Source: Streptosporangium violaceochromogenes
GTDB taxonomy: Bacteria > Actinomycetota > Actinomycetes > Streptosporangiales > Streptosporangiaceae
Reading direction: 5' to 3'
NCBI RefSeq assembly: GCF_014654615.1
Contig: NZ_BNBB01000013.1
Location: 1-64,000, forward strand
Length of the DNA: 64,000 nt
The position numbers and the translations under genes were made by a program. A model generated the notes under the pieces. The model saw only the letters and a list, made by a program, of their open reading frames with translations, searched no databases and was not told the DNA's origin. Below, in pieces: positions 31,811 to 40,005 of the stretch (positions are counted from its first letter, which is position 1; each line of letters begins with the position of its first letter).

Positions 31811-32800
31811 TCATGCCTCGCCGTCCGCCGGCGCCCGCGCGGCGTCCGTGCCCGCGGAAGGCGGCTCCGCCCGCTGCCAGACCACCTCGTCGCCGCGCAC
31901 CTCGGCTCCCGTGACCCCCGTGACGGCCATGTAGTAGGCGAGTTCCGCACGCACGGTCGTGCCGGGGTGAAAAACGATCTCCTCCCCGCGGGTCTCCATC
32001 CGTTCCAGGCCGCGTTCCCGGAGGAAGTCCACCATCTGCTCCTCGAACGTCCGCCGCCGCTGCAGCAGGCGCCTGTGGTCGTCACCGCCGAGGTCGGGGT
32101 GAAGGGTGTCGAGGATCAGCACCACCCGGTCCTCGGTTCCCTCGTGCCGGACCTCGTGCTCGAAGGAGTCGTCGAACACCAGGCACTTTCCCTCCGTCCA
32201 CCGCACCCGCCGCCCGGCGACCCGCAGGGTAAGACCGTCCGGGACGATGAGCGGGAGGTGGATGCGCAGGACCGCGTTGGTCGGGCCGCAGTGCGGCATG
32301 ATGTGCGTGCCCGGGGACACCCGTGACATCGTGATGACGCCCGGGCTGAGCGTGGTCACCTCGGGCACCTGCTCCAGGATGCCCGCCGTCACCGGGAAAC
32401 GCGCGCACACCTGTTCCTGCCACCGGCCGTCGCGGAAGAGGTGGGCCTGCTTCCAGGTGCCCCGCCGGATGAGCGCCCGGTCTTCGACCGTGGGCCGCAC
32501 CGGATCCGCCGGGGTGTCGAGCACCCGCTCGACCTCGGCCCGGATGCGCGGGTAGTTCTCCTCCAGGTAGCCGGTGAACCAGAACCGCGCCGCGTCGTGC
32601 ACCGGCTGCGCGGCCAGCCCGGGAAGGTGTTCCCTGGCGCGCTGCATCGGGTGGTCCCACACCCCCTGCCGCACGGCCTGCTCGGCACAGGCCCAGGCCT
32701 TCTCCGGTTCTCCGGAGTAGTGCCAGGCGTCGATCAGGTTGCCGTAGTGCCGGCGCACCATCTGCATGAGGTAAGCGCGCGTTCCGGTGCTCTCGTTCAC
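31811..32800 (-). CDS. aspartyl/asparaginyl beta-hydroxylase family dioxygenase (first paralogue)
   Basis: 329 residues. A helical N-terminal region (HYGNLIDAW ... FWFTGYLEENY) precedes the AspH fold. Both iron-binding histidines of the family are intact: HIMPHCGPTNAVLRIHL (about 167-180) and FDDSFEHEV (about 210-218). It should use Fe(II), 2-oxoglutarate and O2 to hydroxylate a beta-carbon. In bleomycins the histidine is beta-hydroxylated and then glycosylated, so a histidyl intermediate or PCP-bound His is a candidate substrate. GTG at 32800 is fixed by AGGAGG five bases upstream. It follows a 226-base AT-rich gap, so it may start a separate short transcript with the two genes downstream. 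Confidence 0.85.
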   Translation of the reverse strand: MNESTGTRAYLMQMVRRHYGNLIDAWHYSGEPEKAWACAEQAVRQGVWDHPMQRAREHLPGLAAQPVHDAARFWFTGYLEENYPRIRAEVERVLDTPADPVRPTVEDRALIRRGTWKQAHLFRDGRWQEQVCARFPVTAGILEQVPEVTTLSPGVITMSRVSPGTHIMPHCGPTNAVLRIHLPLIVPDGLTLRVAGRRVRWTEGKCLVFDDSFEHEVRHEGTEDRVVLILDTLHPDLGGDDHRRLLQRRRTFEEQMVDFLRERGLERMETRGEEIVFHPGTTVRAELAYYMAVTGVTGAEVRGDEVVWQRAEPPSAGTDAARAPADGEA

Positions 32801-33026
32801 GTCGGCCTCCTGTTCCCAGGCGTGACCTTCCCTCCCCGCCGGCACCGGCCGTGCCGGTCAACGGCGGGGTCGGGAAGGTCCGTTCGACAAATTCATATTT
32901 ATCACGAAAATTGCATTTATCCCCTCATCGTCCGCCCGCCCGGCGACAATTCCCGCCCCTATTAACAATGGGGGCGCACCCAGCCGGAAGAACCGTTCAG
33001 GAGATATCCGCCGTTCTTCTCCGCCG
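32801..33026 (-). promoter_or_regulatory. AT-rich gap, probable promoter of the hydroxylase/VOC-GT/acetyltransferase unit
   Basis: In an otherwise overlapping gene chain this is the only gap of this size. About 32885-32970 is strikingly AT-rich. CAAATTC (32888-32894) and GAAAATTG (32906-32913) make an imperfect palindrome. No textbook -35/-10 pair is evident, so the promoter call rests on composition and position. Confidence 0.45.
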
Positions 33027-33398
33027 TCACCGTCCGACCGTCCAGCCGGTCGCGTCGAGACGGGCCCGGCTCCCCGAGACGTCCGCCAGCGTCGCCCGCA
33101 GGGCCGTCCCCTCACCGGGCGCGGCCTCCGGCAACATGATCTTGCTCCGGCGGGCCCAGCCGGAGCCGTCCGCCGTCCGGAAGCTCAGGTAGAGAAACCG
33201 CGCTCCCGCGGCGCCGTGCACGTGGGGGCCGGTGAAGTCGAGCGCCTCACCGCCCCTGCCGGGCCGCACGCGGACGTCGGTCTCGTAGCGCAGCGACCCG
33301 TCCGGCCCACGCCGGCCCTCGGCCAGCTCGCCCGCCCTGTCCTGCAATCCCACCGGCCCGTCGTCCTCCGGCTTCGGCCAGACCACCACGACCCGCAT
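33027..33398 (-). CDS. DUF5990 family protein
   Basis: 123 residues. The central DFTGPHVHGAAGARFLYLSF and RRSKIML segments match the small DUF5990 family of actinobacteria, of unknown function. ATG at 33398 has GGAGGA seven bases upstream and begins MRVVVVWP as in relatives; a GTG at 33419 overlaps the stop of the ankyrin gene (GTGA) and is an alternative. It lies inside the cluster operon, but nothing ties it to glycopeptide chemistry. Confidence 0.65.
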   Translation of the reverse strand: MRVVVVWPKPEDDGPVGLQDRAGELAEGRRGPDGSLRYETDVRVRPGRGGEALDFTGPHVHGAAGARFLYLSFRTADGSGWARRSKIMLPEAAPGEGTALRATLADVSGSRARLDATGWTVGR

Positions 33399-33415
33399 GA
33401 CCCGTTCCTCCGCCG

Positions 33416-33988
33416 TCACCGCTCTCCGTCCTCGTTCTCCGCGGGCACCAGCTCAAGATCGTCCGGCACCCGGAAACCCAGCTCCCTCACGCAGAAGTCC
33501 TCCCAGTCCGCCGAGACGCCGGACCACAGTTCGTTCTCCCCGTGCCAGACGGAGCGCGTCACGGTGAGGTCGTCGTGCAGATAGACCACGGTCTCGTCGG
33601 CCAGGCCCTCGTCGCGGGCCGCCGCCGTCCACCCGGGGAACGCCCGGAGGGCGCCCAGGAGGTAGGCCTTGCAGTACGGCCGCCAGCCCGCCGCCCCCTC
33701 CCCGGTGACCTGCCGCAGCTCCCGGGCCACGGCCGTCCTGCCGGCCGCCAGGGCGATCTCGTAGGGGGTCCGGCTCTCGGGGCCGCTCGCGCGGGGGTCG
33801 GCACCCGCCGCCAGCAGCGCCCGCACCGCGGTGACGTCACCGCGGCCCGCGGCCCAGTCCAGCGCGCTCCACCCGTGCTCGTCGCGTTCGGACGGGTCCG
33901 TCCCGGCGCTCAGGGCGGCGCGCAGGGCGCCCGCGTCACCTTCGCGCACCGCCGTGATGAGCGACGAGGTCTTCGAGGTCTTCGTCAC
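33416..33988 (-). CDS. ankyrin repeat protein
   Basis: 190 residues. Two to three ankyrin repeats cover about 10-105 ([23 protein letters not shown], then [19 protein letters not shown]). The C-terminal half (about 110-190) ends in an acidic region ([12 protein letters not shown] ... ENEDGER). It is a probable protein-interaction module in the cytoplasm; its role in the cluster is unknown. GTG at 33988 has AGGAGGAG upstream and overlaps the stop of the damaged VOC gene by four bases (GTGA), so translation is probably coupled. Confidence 0.75.
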   Translation of the reverse strand: MTKTSKTSSLITAVREGDAGALRAALSAGTDPSERDEHGWSALDWAAGRGDVTAVRALLAAGADPRASGPESRTPYEIALAAGRTAVARELRQVTGEGAAGWRPYCKAYLLGALRAFPGWTAAARDEGLADETVVYLHDDLTVTRSVWHGENELWSGVSADWEDFCVRELGFRVPDDLELVPAENEDGER

Positions 33989-34361
33989 GCTCTCCTCCTG
34001 TTCTCCGTCGACTTTCCCGGCGGTTTCTCCGGCGGCGTCCCTTCCCCTCGGCACGCGGGTACGCCACCGAAAGGGGAGTCAGCCGCGGGGCCGGGGACAC
34101 GGCTGAAGTCGGTGGACACCACCGCGGCCCACTCCGCGTAGATCTTCTCCAGGCCGCGGACGCTCACCCACGCCTGGGTGTTGTCCGGAACCACCTGGTC
34201 CTCCACCCAGCTGATGTAGAGGGTCACGCCGTCCCGGGTCACGCTCGCGAAGTCCTTCTCGGCGAATTCCTGAGTGAACCCGAGCTTCTTGGTCCAGAAG
34301 TCAGCGGTTTCGGGCACATTACGTCGGCGGTTTCCTCCTCAATGCGGCGCGAAAAGCTCAT
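33985..34361 (-). pseudogene. damaged BlmA-like bleomycin-binding (VOC) protein
   Basis: The core (about 75 residues: [45 protein letters not shown]) follows the bleomycin-binding resistance protein BlmA/Sh ble closely. Both ends are wrong. The likely start ATG at 34361, just after the upstream stop, reads [14 protein letters not shown] and must shift frame to reach VPETADFW. After DSPFGG the frame leaves the family; a neighbouring frame holds RDAAGE, similar to the RDPAGN motif. Either two frameshifts destroyed it or the sequence has errors. If the GTG at 34317 is used, a 110-residue protein with a foreign tail results. Confidence 0.55.
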
Positions 34362-35288
34362 TCATATGATGTTCTCATACCTCAACCTTCCCTCGTGAAG
34401 TTCCATGGCGGAGGCTCCCATTTTTTGAAGGTGGCGCCGCGCCAGACCGGCCGCACCGACATTCGGTGAAAAAGTGACGTCGTCTCCGTTTATTTCCACC
34501 CGTTCGATTCCCCGTTCCCTCATGTAGGCGGTCATGCGGTCGGTGAGGGAGGCCCGCCCGGACAGCATCCACTCGCGCGTCGCCGCGTCCAGCGCCGGGT
34601 GGCAGACGTCCAGCAGCAGGATCACCCGGGGCCGGTCGCCGTCGTGCCAGACCTCGTGCTCGAACGAGTCGTCGAACACCAGGCACTTCCCCTCCCTCCA
34701 CGTCAGCAGCTCGGTGCCGACACGGATCCTGGGCCCCTCGGGAACACGCAGGCCGAGATGGACCCTCAGCCGGGCGTTGGATCCGCCGCAGTGCGGCACG
34801 ATGTGCGTTCCCGGATGGAGCCACGAGAGGGTCACCACGCCCGGCCCCGCGGCGGCGGCCTCGGGGATGCCGTCGATGACGCCGGCGGTCACCGGGAACC
34901 GGTCGCAGACGTCGTCGAACCGTACCCCCGTCTCGTAGAAGGTCACCTGCTCCCAGCGCCCCCGGCCGAGCAGCGGCTCCTCGACCGGCAGGAACCCTCC
35001 CCTCGCCGGACACGTCACCGCGTCGAGCTCCTCCCGGATCCTCGCGTGGTTCTCCTCCAGGTAGCCGGTGAACCAGAAGTCCGCCGGGTCGTAGACCGGC
35101 CGCGGGTCGAGGGAGGGGACGTAGTGCGTGGGACGTTGCAGCGCGTGCCGCCACACCCCGTGCGCCACCGCGAGGTCGGCGGCCTGCCGGGCGGCCTCGG
35201 CGTCGCCGTCGGCCCGCAGGGCGCCGACAAGCTCGGAGTAGTGCCGGCGCACGTCGTCGGAGCGGCGACGTCCCGGGTTCGCTCGCAC
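34362..35288 (-). CDS. aspartyl/asparaginyl beta-hydroxylase family dioxygenase (second paralogue)
   Basis: 308 residues, colinear with the paralogue at 31811: HYSELVGAL, FWFTGYLEENH, then HIVPHCGGSNARLRVHL (about 160-175) and FDDSFEHEV (about 205-213) with both iron-binding histidines kept. Two active paralogues imply two hydroxylation sites or two acceptor proteins. GTG at 35288 has GGGAGG seven bases upstream. It lies 28 bases after the radical SAM gene in the same operon. Confidence 0.85.
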   Translation of the reverse strand: MRANPGRRRSDDVRRHYSELVGALRADGDAEAARQAADLAVAHGVWRHALQRPTHYVPSLDPRPVYDPADFWFTGYLEENHARIREELDAVTCPARGGFLPVEEPLLGRGRWEQVTFYETGVRFDDVCDRFPVTAGVIDGIPEAAAAGPGVVTLSWLHPGTHIVPHCGGSNARLRVHLGLRVPEGPRIRVGTELLTWREGKCLVFDDSFEHEVWHDGDRPRVILLLDVCHPALDAATREWMLSGRASLTDRMTAYMRERGIERVEINGDDVTFSPNVGAAGLARRHLQKMGASAMELHEGRLRYENII

Positions 35289-35316
35289 GGGAAAACCTCC
35301 CTTTCCTCACTCCCGG

Positions 35317-36597
35317 TCACGCCCGCCGCGGGGCCAGCCCGCCGGCCGTCGTGTTGACGAGATGGGTGATGTACGCCTTGTGGATGACGGCGGGGTCCAT
35401 GCGAAGGTGGGTGTCGCTCTCGACGAACCTCGCCCCGCACTCCCCGAGCACCTCGAACCACCGGGTGAAGTAGGCGGTGGCGCGCAGCTCGGCGAAGGAC
35501 AGGCCGGTCAGCCGCCGGAACCGGGCGAAGCTCACGCCGCGTCGGGTCATCAGCGCCCCGCCCACGGGGGCGGTGAGCCGTTCCGGCTCGTCGAGGGTGA
35601 ACCGGTGCGCCAGGGAGAACGTCCGCGGGTCGCGCAGGTAGGCCGCGTACGCGGTGTTCTCGTTCCACAGCAGGTGATGCCCGATGATCGACTCGGCGCC
35701 GCTCCCGAAGCCGATCTTGTCGCCGGCGAGGTCGTACTTGTAGTTGCCGTCCCGATCCTCGTGCGCGGCGTCGCGCACCCAGTACCCGTGGCAGTACTCG
35801 TGGTAGCCGGCCCGCCCCAGCCGCTCCATCGCCATCTCGTAGGTGGCGACCATGTCGTGGTGCCGGTGGGCCTGGAGGATCTCCCGGTCCAGCTGCATGG
35901 CCATCACCGTCTTCGGCGTGGCGCGATACGGATAGACGGACACGTGCGGCGGGTCCAGTTCCAGAACCTCCTCCACCGTGCGGTCGAAGGAGTCGCGGTC
36001 CTCGCCGGGGAAACCGGAGATCAGGTCGATGTTGAAGTTGGTGATCCCCGCCTGCCGCAGCATCGGGACGGCCGCCAGCGCCTGCTCACGGCTGTGCGCC
36101 CGGCCCGCCCTCCGGAGCTGGAAGGGGTTGAGCGACTGCAGCCCCACGCTCACCCGGTCGACGCCCATCTCGCGCATCGCCGCGAGCCTGTCCGGATCGA
36201 GGTCGTTGGGGGTGGTCTCCATCGACCACTGGACGAGCCCGGAGAGGTCGAACGCGTCGTCCAGCGCCGCTCTGATCGCCCGCATCTCGTCCGGGGTCAG
36301 CCGGGTGGGGGTGCCGCCGCCCCAGTACATCACCGTCGGCCGGTAGCCGATCCTGGTCAGCTGCGGCCCGTAGAAGCGGATCTGGTCGCACAGCGCGGCG
36401 ATGTAGGGGGCCCTGCCGTCGGCGGCGCTCCGCAGCCTCCCCACCTGGATGTCGGTGACCCAGTCGCAGAAATGGCACTTCGACGAGCAGAACGGTATGT
36501 GCACGTACACCGCGAGTCGTTTGACGGGGGCGTCCCCGGCTCTCTCGGCGATCGCGGTGAGCAACTGTCGCGGGCTGATCGTGCGGGGTCGGTTCAC
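35317..36597 (-). CDS. HemN/HemW-like radical SAM enzyme (possible class C methyltransferase)
   Basis: 426 residues. The [4Fe-4S] motif is CSSKCHFC at about 36-43, followed by the GGGTPT SAM-binding strand and the HemN-type C-terminal domain. Coproporphyrinogen III oxidase paralogues in natural product clusters act as class C radical SAM C-methyltransferases. In bleomycin such an enzyme has been suggested to add the pyrimidine methyl group, the best guess here; a heme-pathway role is unlikely inside an NRPS cluster. The GTG start overlaps the stop of the upstream kinase gene (GTGA), with AAGGAG four bases before it. Confidence 0.8.
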   Translation of the reverse strand: MNRPRTISPRQLLTAIAERAGDAPVKRLAVYVHIPFCSSKCHFCDWVTDIQVGRLRSAADGRAPYIAALCDQIRFYGPQLTRIGYRPTVMYWGGGTPTRLTPDEMRAIRAALDDAFDLSGLVQWSMETTPNDLDPDRLAAMREMGVDRVSVGLQSLNPFQLRRAGRAHSREQALAAVPMLRQAGITNFNIDLISGFPGEDRDSFDRTVEEVLELDPPHVSVYPYRATPKTVMAMQLDREILQAHRHHDMVATYEMAMERLGRAGYHEYCHGYWVRDAAHEDRDGNYKYDLAGDKIGFGSGAESIIGHHLLWNENTAYAAYLRDPRTFSLAHRFTLDEPERLTAPVGGALMTRRGVSFARFRRLTGLSFAELRATAYFTRWFEVLGECGARFVESDTHLRMDPAVIHKAYITHLVNTTAGGLAPRRA

Positions 36598-38090
36598 CCG
36601 TCTCCTTCCGGTGCTCGCTTGGGCGGTCCTGTGGTGGCCAGCGCGTGGATGCGCCGGATGATGCCCGTGGTGGAGGTGTCGTCGACGAGACGGAGCAGAT
36701 GCACCACCCCGCCCAGCCGCTCCACCAGCGGCGCCTCGGGAAGCGTCTGGAGGGTGTAGTCGGCGCCCTTGACGTAGACGTGGGGCCTGACCGCCTCGAT
36801 CAGGTCCGACGGGCTGTCGCCGTCGAAGGGGACGACGAGGTCCACGCAGCTCAGCGCCGCCAGCACGCGCATCCGTTCCGGCAGCGGGTTCACCGGGCGC
36901 CACGCCCCTTTGAGACGGCGCACGCTCTCGTCGGAGTTGACGCCCACCACCAGAAGGTCCCCCAGTTCCTTGGCCCGGCCGAGGAGGGAGACGTGGCCGC
37001 CGTGCAGGATGTCGAAGCAGCCGTTGGTGAACACCACCCGCCGGCTCCTGCGCCCCGCCTCGGCACGCCAGCCGGCCACCCCCTCCAGGGGGGCGGTCTT
37101 GGTGGTGCCTCGGAGAGCGCGCCGCAGCTCTCCGGCGTCGCAGACGGCCGTCCCGGGGCCCGCGACGGCGGTGCCGGCCGCTGCCGAGGCGAACTCCACG
37201 GCGGCTCCGGTGTCGGCGCCGGCGGCCAGCGCGAGCGCGAGCGCCACCGCGAACGTGTCGCCGGCGCCGACCGTGGACCTCGCCTCGCCGCCGCGCGCGT
37301 AGGTGCGGACGGGGGGCCGGCCGTGCCGGAAGGCCAGGGCGCCCTCGGCGTCGAGGGTCACCGCGACCAGGTCCGCGCCGGTGCGGGCGAGCAGGTCGCC
37401 GCCGAGGTCGTGGACGCGCCGCAACCGATCCCGGCACGGCGTGTCCGCGGCCCCGGCCGCGCGCAACGCCTCGGCGTAGTTCGGCTTCACCGCGGTGGCC
37501 CTCAGGGCGCGGAACGCCGCCGGGTCGCGGGAGTCCACGACCAGGGTGCCGGGCCCCCGGGCACGCCGGGCCACGAGCCCGGCCACCAGGTCCCGGGTCA
37601 CCACGCCCGAGGCGTTGTCGGACACCAGAAGGACGTCCGCGGCGGCCAGTTCGGCGTCGAGCAGGCGGATCAGCCCGTCCGCCGCCGCGCCCGGAATCGG
37701 CGCCGCCTCCCCCCTGTTCAGCCGGAGAAGCATCTGCCCGTCCGCCAGCACGCGCTGACGGAGGGGCGTCGTCCTGCCGGGCACGCGGAGCAGCCCGCCC
37801 GTCGCGACGCCGTACGCCCCCAGCAGCGCGTCCAGCCGGTCGGCGTCGGCGTCGGCGCCGAGCGCCGACAGCAGCACGGGCACCGCGCCGAGCGCGCGGG
37901 CGTTGACCGCGGCGTTGGCCGCTCCCCCGCCCTGCTCGACGTCGGACTCCACGGTGACGGCCGGCACCGGCGCCTCCCGGCACATCCGGTCCGGCCGGCC
38001 GTAGGTGTAGCGGTCGAGAATCGCGTCGCCGACCACGAGCACCCGCAGCCCCGTGACCGCGTCGAGCAGACCGAGCAGATCCGTGTTCAC
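36594..38090 (-). CDS. HldE-like bifunctional sugar kinase/nucleotidylyltransferase (BlmC-like)
   Basis: 498 residues. The N-terminal PfkB/ribokinase domain (about 1-320) has the GAGD catalytic motif in STVGAGDTFAVALAL. The C-terminal cytidylyltransferase-type domain (about 340-480) has TNGCFDILHGGHVSLL with HxGH. In Gram-negatives HldE makes ADP-heptose. The homologue BlmC in the bleomycin cluster is taken to supply an activated sugar for the disaccharide. No heptose-specific isomerase is seen here, so activation of a hexose phosphate is as likely. Starts GTG, overlapping the PCP gene stop. Confidence 0.85.
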   Translation of the reverse strand: MNTDLLGLLDAVTGLRVLVVGDAILDRYTYGRPDRMCREAPVPAVTVESDVEQGGGAANAAVNARALGAVPVLLSALGADADADRLDALLGAYGVATGGLLRVPGRTTPLRQRVLADGQMLLRLNRGEAAPIPGAAADGLIRLLDAELAAADVLLVSDNASGVVTRDLVAGLVARRARGPGTLVVDSRDPAAFRALRATAVKPNYAEALRAAGAADTPCRDRLRRVHDLGGDLLARTGADLVAVTLDAEGALAFRHGRPPVRTYARGGEARSTVGAGDTFAVALALALAAGADTGAAVEFASAAAGTAVAGPGTAVCDAGELRRALRGTTKTAPLEGVAGWRAEAGRRSRRVVFTNGCFDILHGGHVSLLGRAKELGDLLVVGVNSDESVRRLKGAWRPVNPLPERMRVLAALSCVDLVVPFDGDSPSDLIEAVRPHVYVKGADYTLQTLPEAPLVERLGGVVHLLRLVDDTSTTGIIRRIHALATTGPPKRAPEGDG

Positions 38091-38356
38091 GGCTCCTCCC
38101 CCGCCACGATCCGTTCCAGCCGTTCGGCCATGCCGGCGATGGTGCCGGTCTCCAGCAGCAGCCGGATCGACAGCTCCACGCCGGTCAGTTCCTCGGCCCG
38201 GCCGATGATCCGGATCGCGGCGACGGAGTCCCCGCCCAGCTCCAGGAACTCCTCCCGCGGTCCGACGCGCTCGCGGCCGAGCACCTCACACCAGATCACG
38301 GCGAGCTCGCCCGCCAGCCGGCGGCGGCGCCGGGCCCTTCGCCACCCCCCGGCCAT
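38087..38356 (-). CDS. free-standing peptidyl carrier protein (BlmI-like)
   Basis: 89 residues comprising one carrier domain. FLELGGDSVAAIRI (37-50) carries the phosphopantetheine Ser. An Arg-rich stretch at the N-terminus (residues 6-13) is unusual. Type II PCPs such as BlmI hold an amino acid for modification or transfer in trans. The ATG shares one base with the carbamoyltransferase stop (TGATG), and its stop overlaps the next start. Confidence 0.85.
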   Translation of the reverse strand: MAGGWRRARRRRRLAGELAVIWCEVLGRERVGPREEFLELGGDSVAAIRIIGRAEELTGVELSIRLLLETGTIAGMAERLERIVAGEEP

Positions 38357-40005
38357 CACGCCCCCCGCCTGCCGACCAGGGTGTGCGGCAGCACGAGGTA
38401 GTCCAGCTCGCAGGTGAGCAGGGTGCGCACCGCGTCCGCCGGGGTCTCCACGATCGGCTCGCCCTTGGTGTTGAGGCTGGTGTTCAGCACCATCGGTATT
38501 CCCGTGCGCTCCTCGAAGGCGGCGATGAGGTCGTAGAACGCCGGGTTGTCGGGGCGGGACACCGTCTGGAGACGGGCGGTGCCGTCCACGTGGTTGATCG
38601 CCGGCACCTCCGCCGGGCGCCGGACGGGGGCCGCCCGGAGCATGAAGGGGCTGTCGCGCAGGCCGAACCACTCGGTGGACCGCTCGTTGAGCACCGACGG
38701 GGCGAACGGGCGGAAGTGCTCGCGGAACTTCACCCGCGCGTTGAGCCGGTCCCGCATGCCCGGATCCCGGGGGTCGGCCAGGATGCTGCGGTGTCCCAGC
38801 GCGCGCGGGCCGACCTCGCCGGCGCCGTCCCACCACCCGACCACCGCCCCGCCGGCGAGCAGCTCGGCGGTCTTGCCGACGTAGTCGGAGACCGACTCCA
38901 CCACCAGCCGGTCGGCGTGGGCGGCCAGGGCCCGCTCGACGGCCCGCCGGTCGTAGGTGCGGACCGAATACATCAGCCCGGCGTTGTCGTGGGGGAGGCG
39001 GGGGTTGCCGAGGACGTGGTGCCAGTACCACAGGGCGGCGCCGATCGCCGTGCCGTCGTCCCCGCAGGCCGGGTGGAAGTGGATGCGTTCGAAGCCCGAC
39101 CCGGCGAAGGCGAGCTGCGTGGCGATCGCGTTGAGCGCCGTACCGCCGGACAGGCAGATGTCACGGCCGGTCCCGGTACGGTCGCAGATCGGGACGAGGT
39201 CGGCGAACACCGCCGCCAACTGCCGTTCCAGGCCGAGCTGGATGTAGTAGGCCAGGGCGGCGTTGAGGGACCGGCGGCCGACCTGGACGCGGACGGGGGC
39301 GCGTTCGGCGAACCTGACGAGCTGCCCGAAGTCCACGAGATCCTCGGGGGGCGCGACGTCCGCGGTGGGCCGACCGTAGGGGGCCAGGCCCATGACCTTG
39401 CCCGCGCCGACGATGCTCGACCCGAAGAGCAGCTCGGAGACCGAGCAGTAACCGACGTTGGCGTTGAACCACCTGTCGTAGTCGCGGCGCAGCGGGTAGA
39501 GCCGGTTGTCCCGCCCGAGGAACGCCCTGCACCCCGTGGGGTCGACGGCCAGCGCGACCGCGCTCGCGAACGGCGAGGTGAAGTAGGCCGTCGCCGCGTG
39601 GATCAGGTGGTGGTCGGGGTTGACGGTGCACGGGATGCGGTGGCCGTCGATGTCCACGACGGTGTTGCGCTGGTTGACCCAGAACTCGAACCACGTCTCC
39701 TTCAGGTCGGAGCCGTGGAGCCGGACGACGTCCGGCGAGTCCATGAGGTGCAGGTTGCACAGCATGACGTGGTCGAGGTCGGCCGGCTCCAGCCCGGCCT
39801 GGTCGAGGAGGTCGGCGAGGTCGGAGGCGCGCAGACCGGGATGTTTCTTGACGCGGGAGAGGCGTTCGGTGGTGACGTAGCCCCGGATGCGGCCCTCCGA
39901 CAACACCACCGCGGAGCCGTCGTGGTTGAAGTTGACGGACAGGATGTTGCGGACACTCGCCGCGCCCGGGGCGCTCGGGGTGCCCGAAGTGCTGGTGGCG
40001 CTCAT
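38356..40005 (-). CDS. O-carbamoyltransferase, NodU/CmcH family (BlmD-like)
   Basis: 549 residues. The N-terminal Kae1-like domain has NFNHDGSAVV, HLIHAATAYF metal-binding histidines and an ATP site around CLSGGTALNA. The C-terminal YrdC-like part has GPRALGHRSILADP and LNTSLNTKGEP. The enzyme makes carbamoyl-adenylate from carbamoyl phosphate and ATP and transfers the group to a hydroxyl. In bleomycin this gives the 3-O-carbamoyl-mannose. ATG at 40005 overlaps the glycosyltransferase stop (ATGA), with GGAGGG upstream. Confidence 0.9.
   Translation of the reverse strand: MSATSTSGTPSAPGAASVRNILSVNFNHDGSAVVLSEGRIRGYVTTERLSRVKKHPGLRASDLADLLDQAGLEPADLDHVMLCNLHLMDSPDVVRLHGSDLKETWFEFWVNQRNTVVDIDGHRIPCTVNPDHHLIHAATAYFTSPFASAVALAVDPTGCRAFLGRDNRLYPLRRDYDRWFNANVGYCSVSELLFGSSIVGAGKVMGLAPYGRPTADVAPPEDLVDFGQLVRFAERAPVRVQVGRRSLNAALAYYIQLGLERQLAAVFADLVPICDRTGTGRDICLSGGTALNAIATQLAFAGSGFERIHFHPACGDDGTAIGAALWYWHHVLGNPRLPHDNAGLMYSVRTYDRRAVERALAAHADRLVVESVSDYVGKTAELLAGGAVVGWWDGAGEVGPRALGHRSILADPRDPGMRDRLNARVKFREHFRPFAPSVLNERSTEWFGLRDSPFMLRAAPVRRPAEVPAINHVDGTARLQTVSRPDNPAFYDLIAAFEERTGIPMVLNTSLNTKGEPIVETPADAVRTLLTCELDYLVLPHTLVGRRGA

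Noticed and set aside
35317..36597. Radical SAM gene as housekeeping coproporphyrinogen oxidase HemN/HemW
   Set aside because: Operon position inside the biosynthetic cluster with overlapping start argues for a pathway role.
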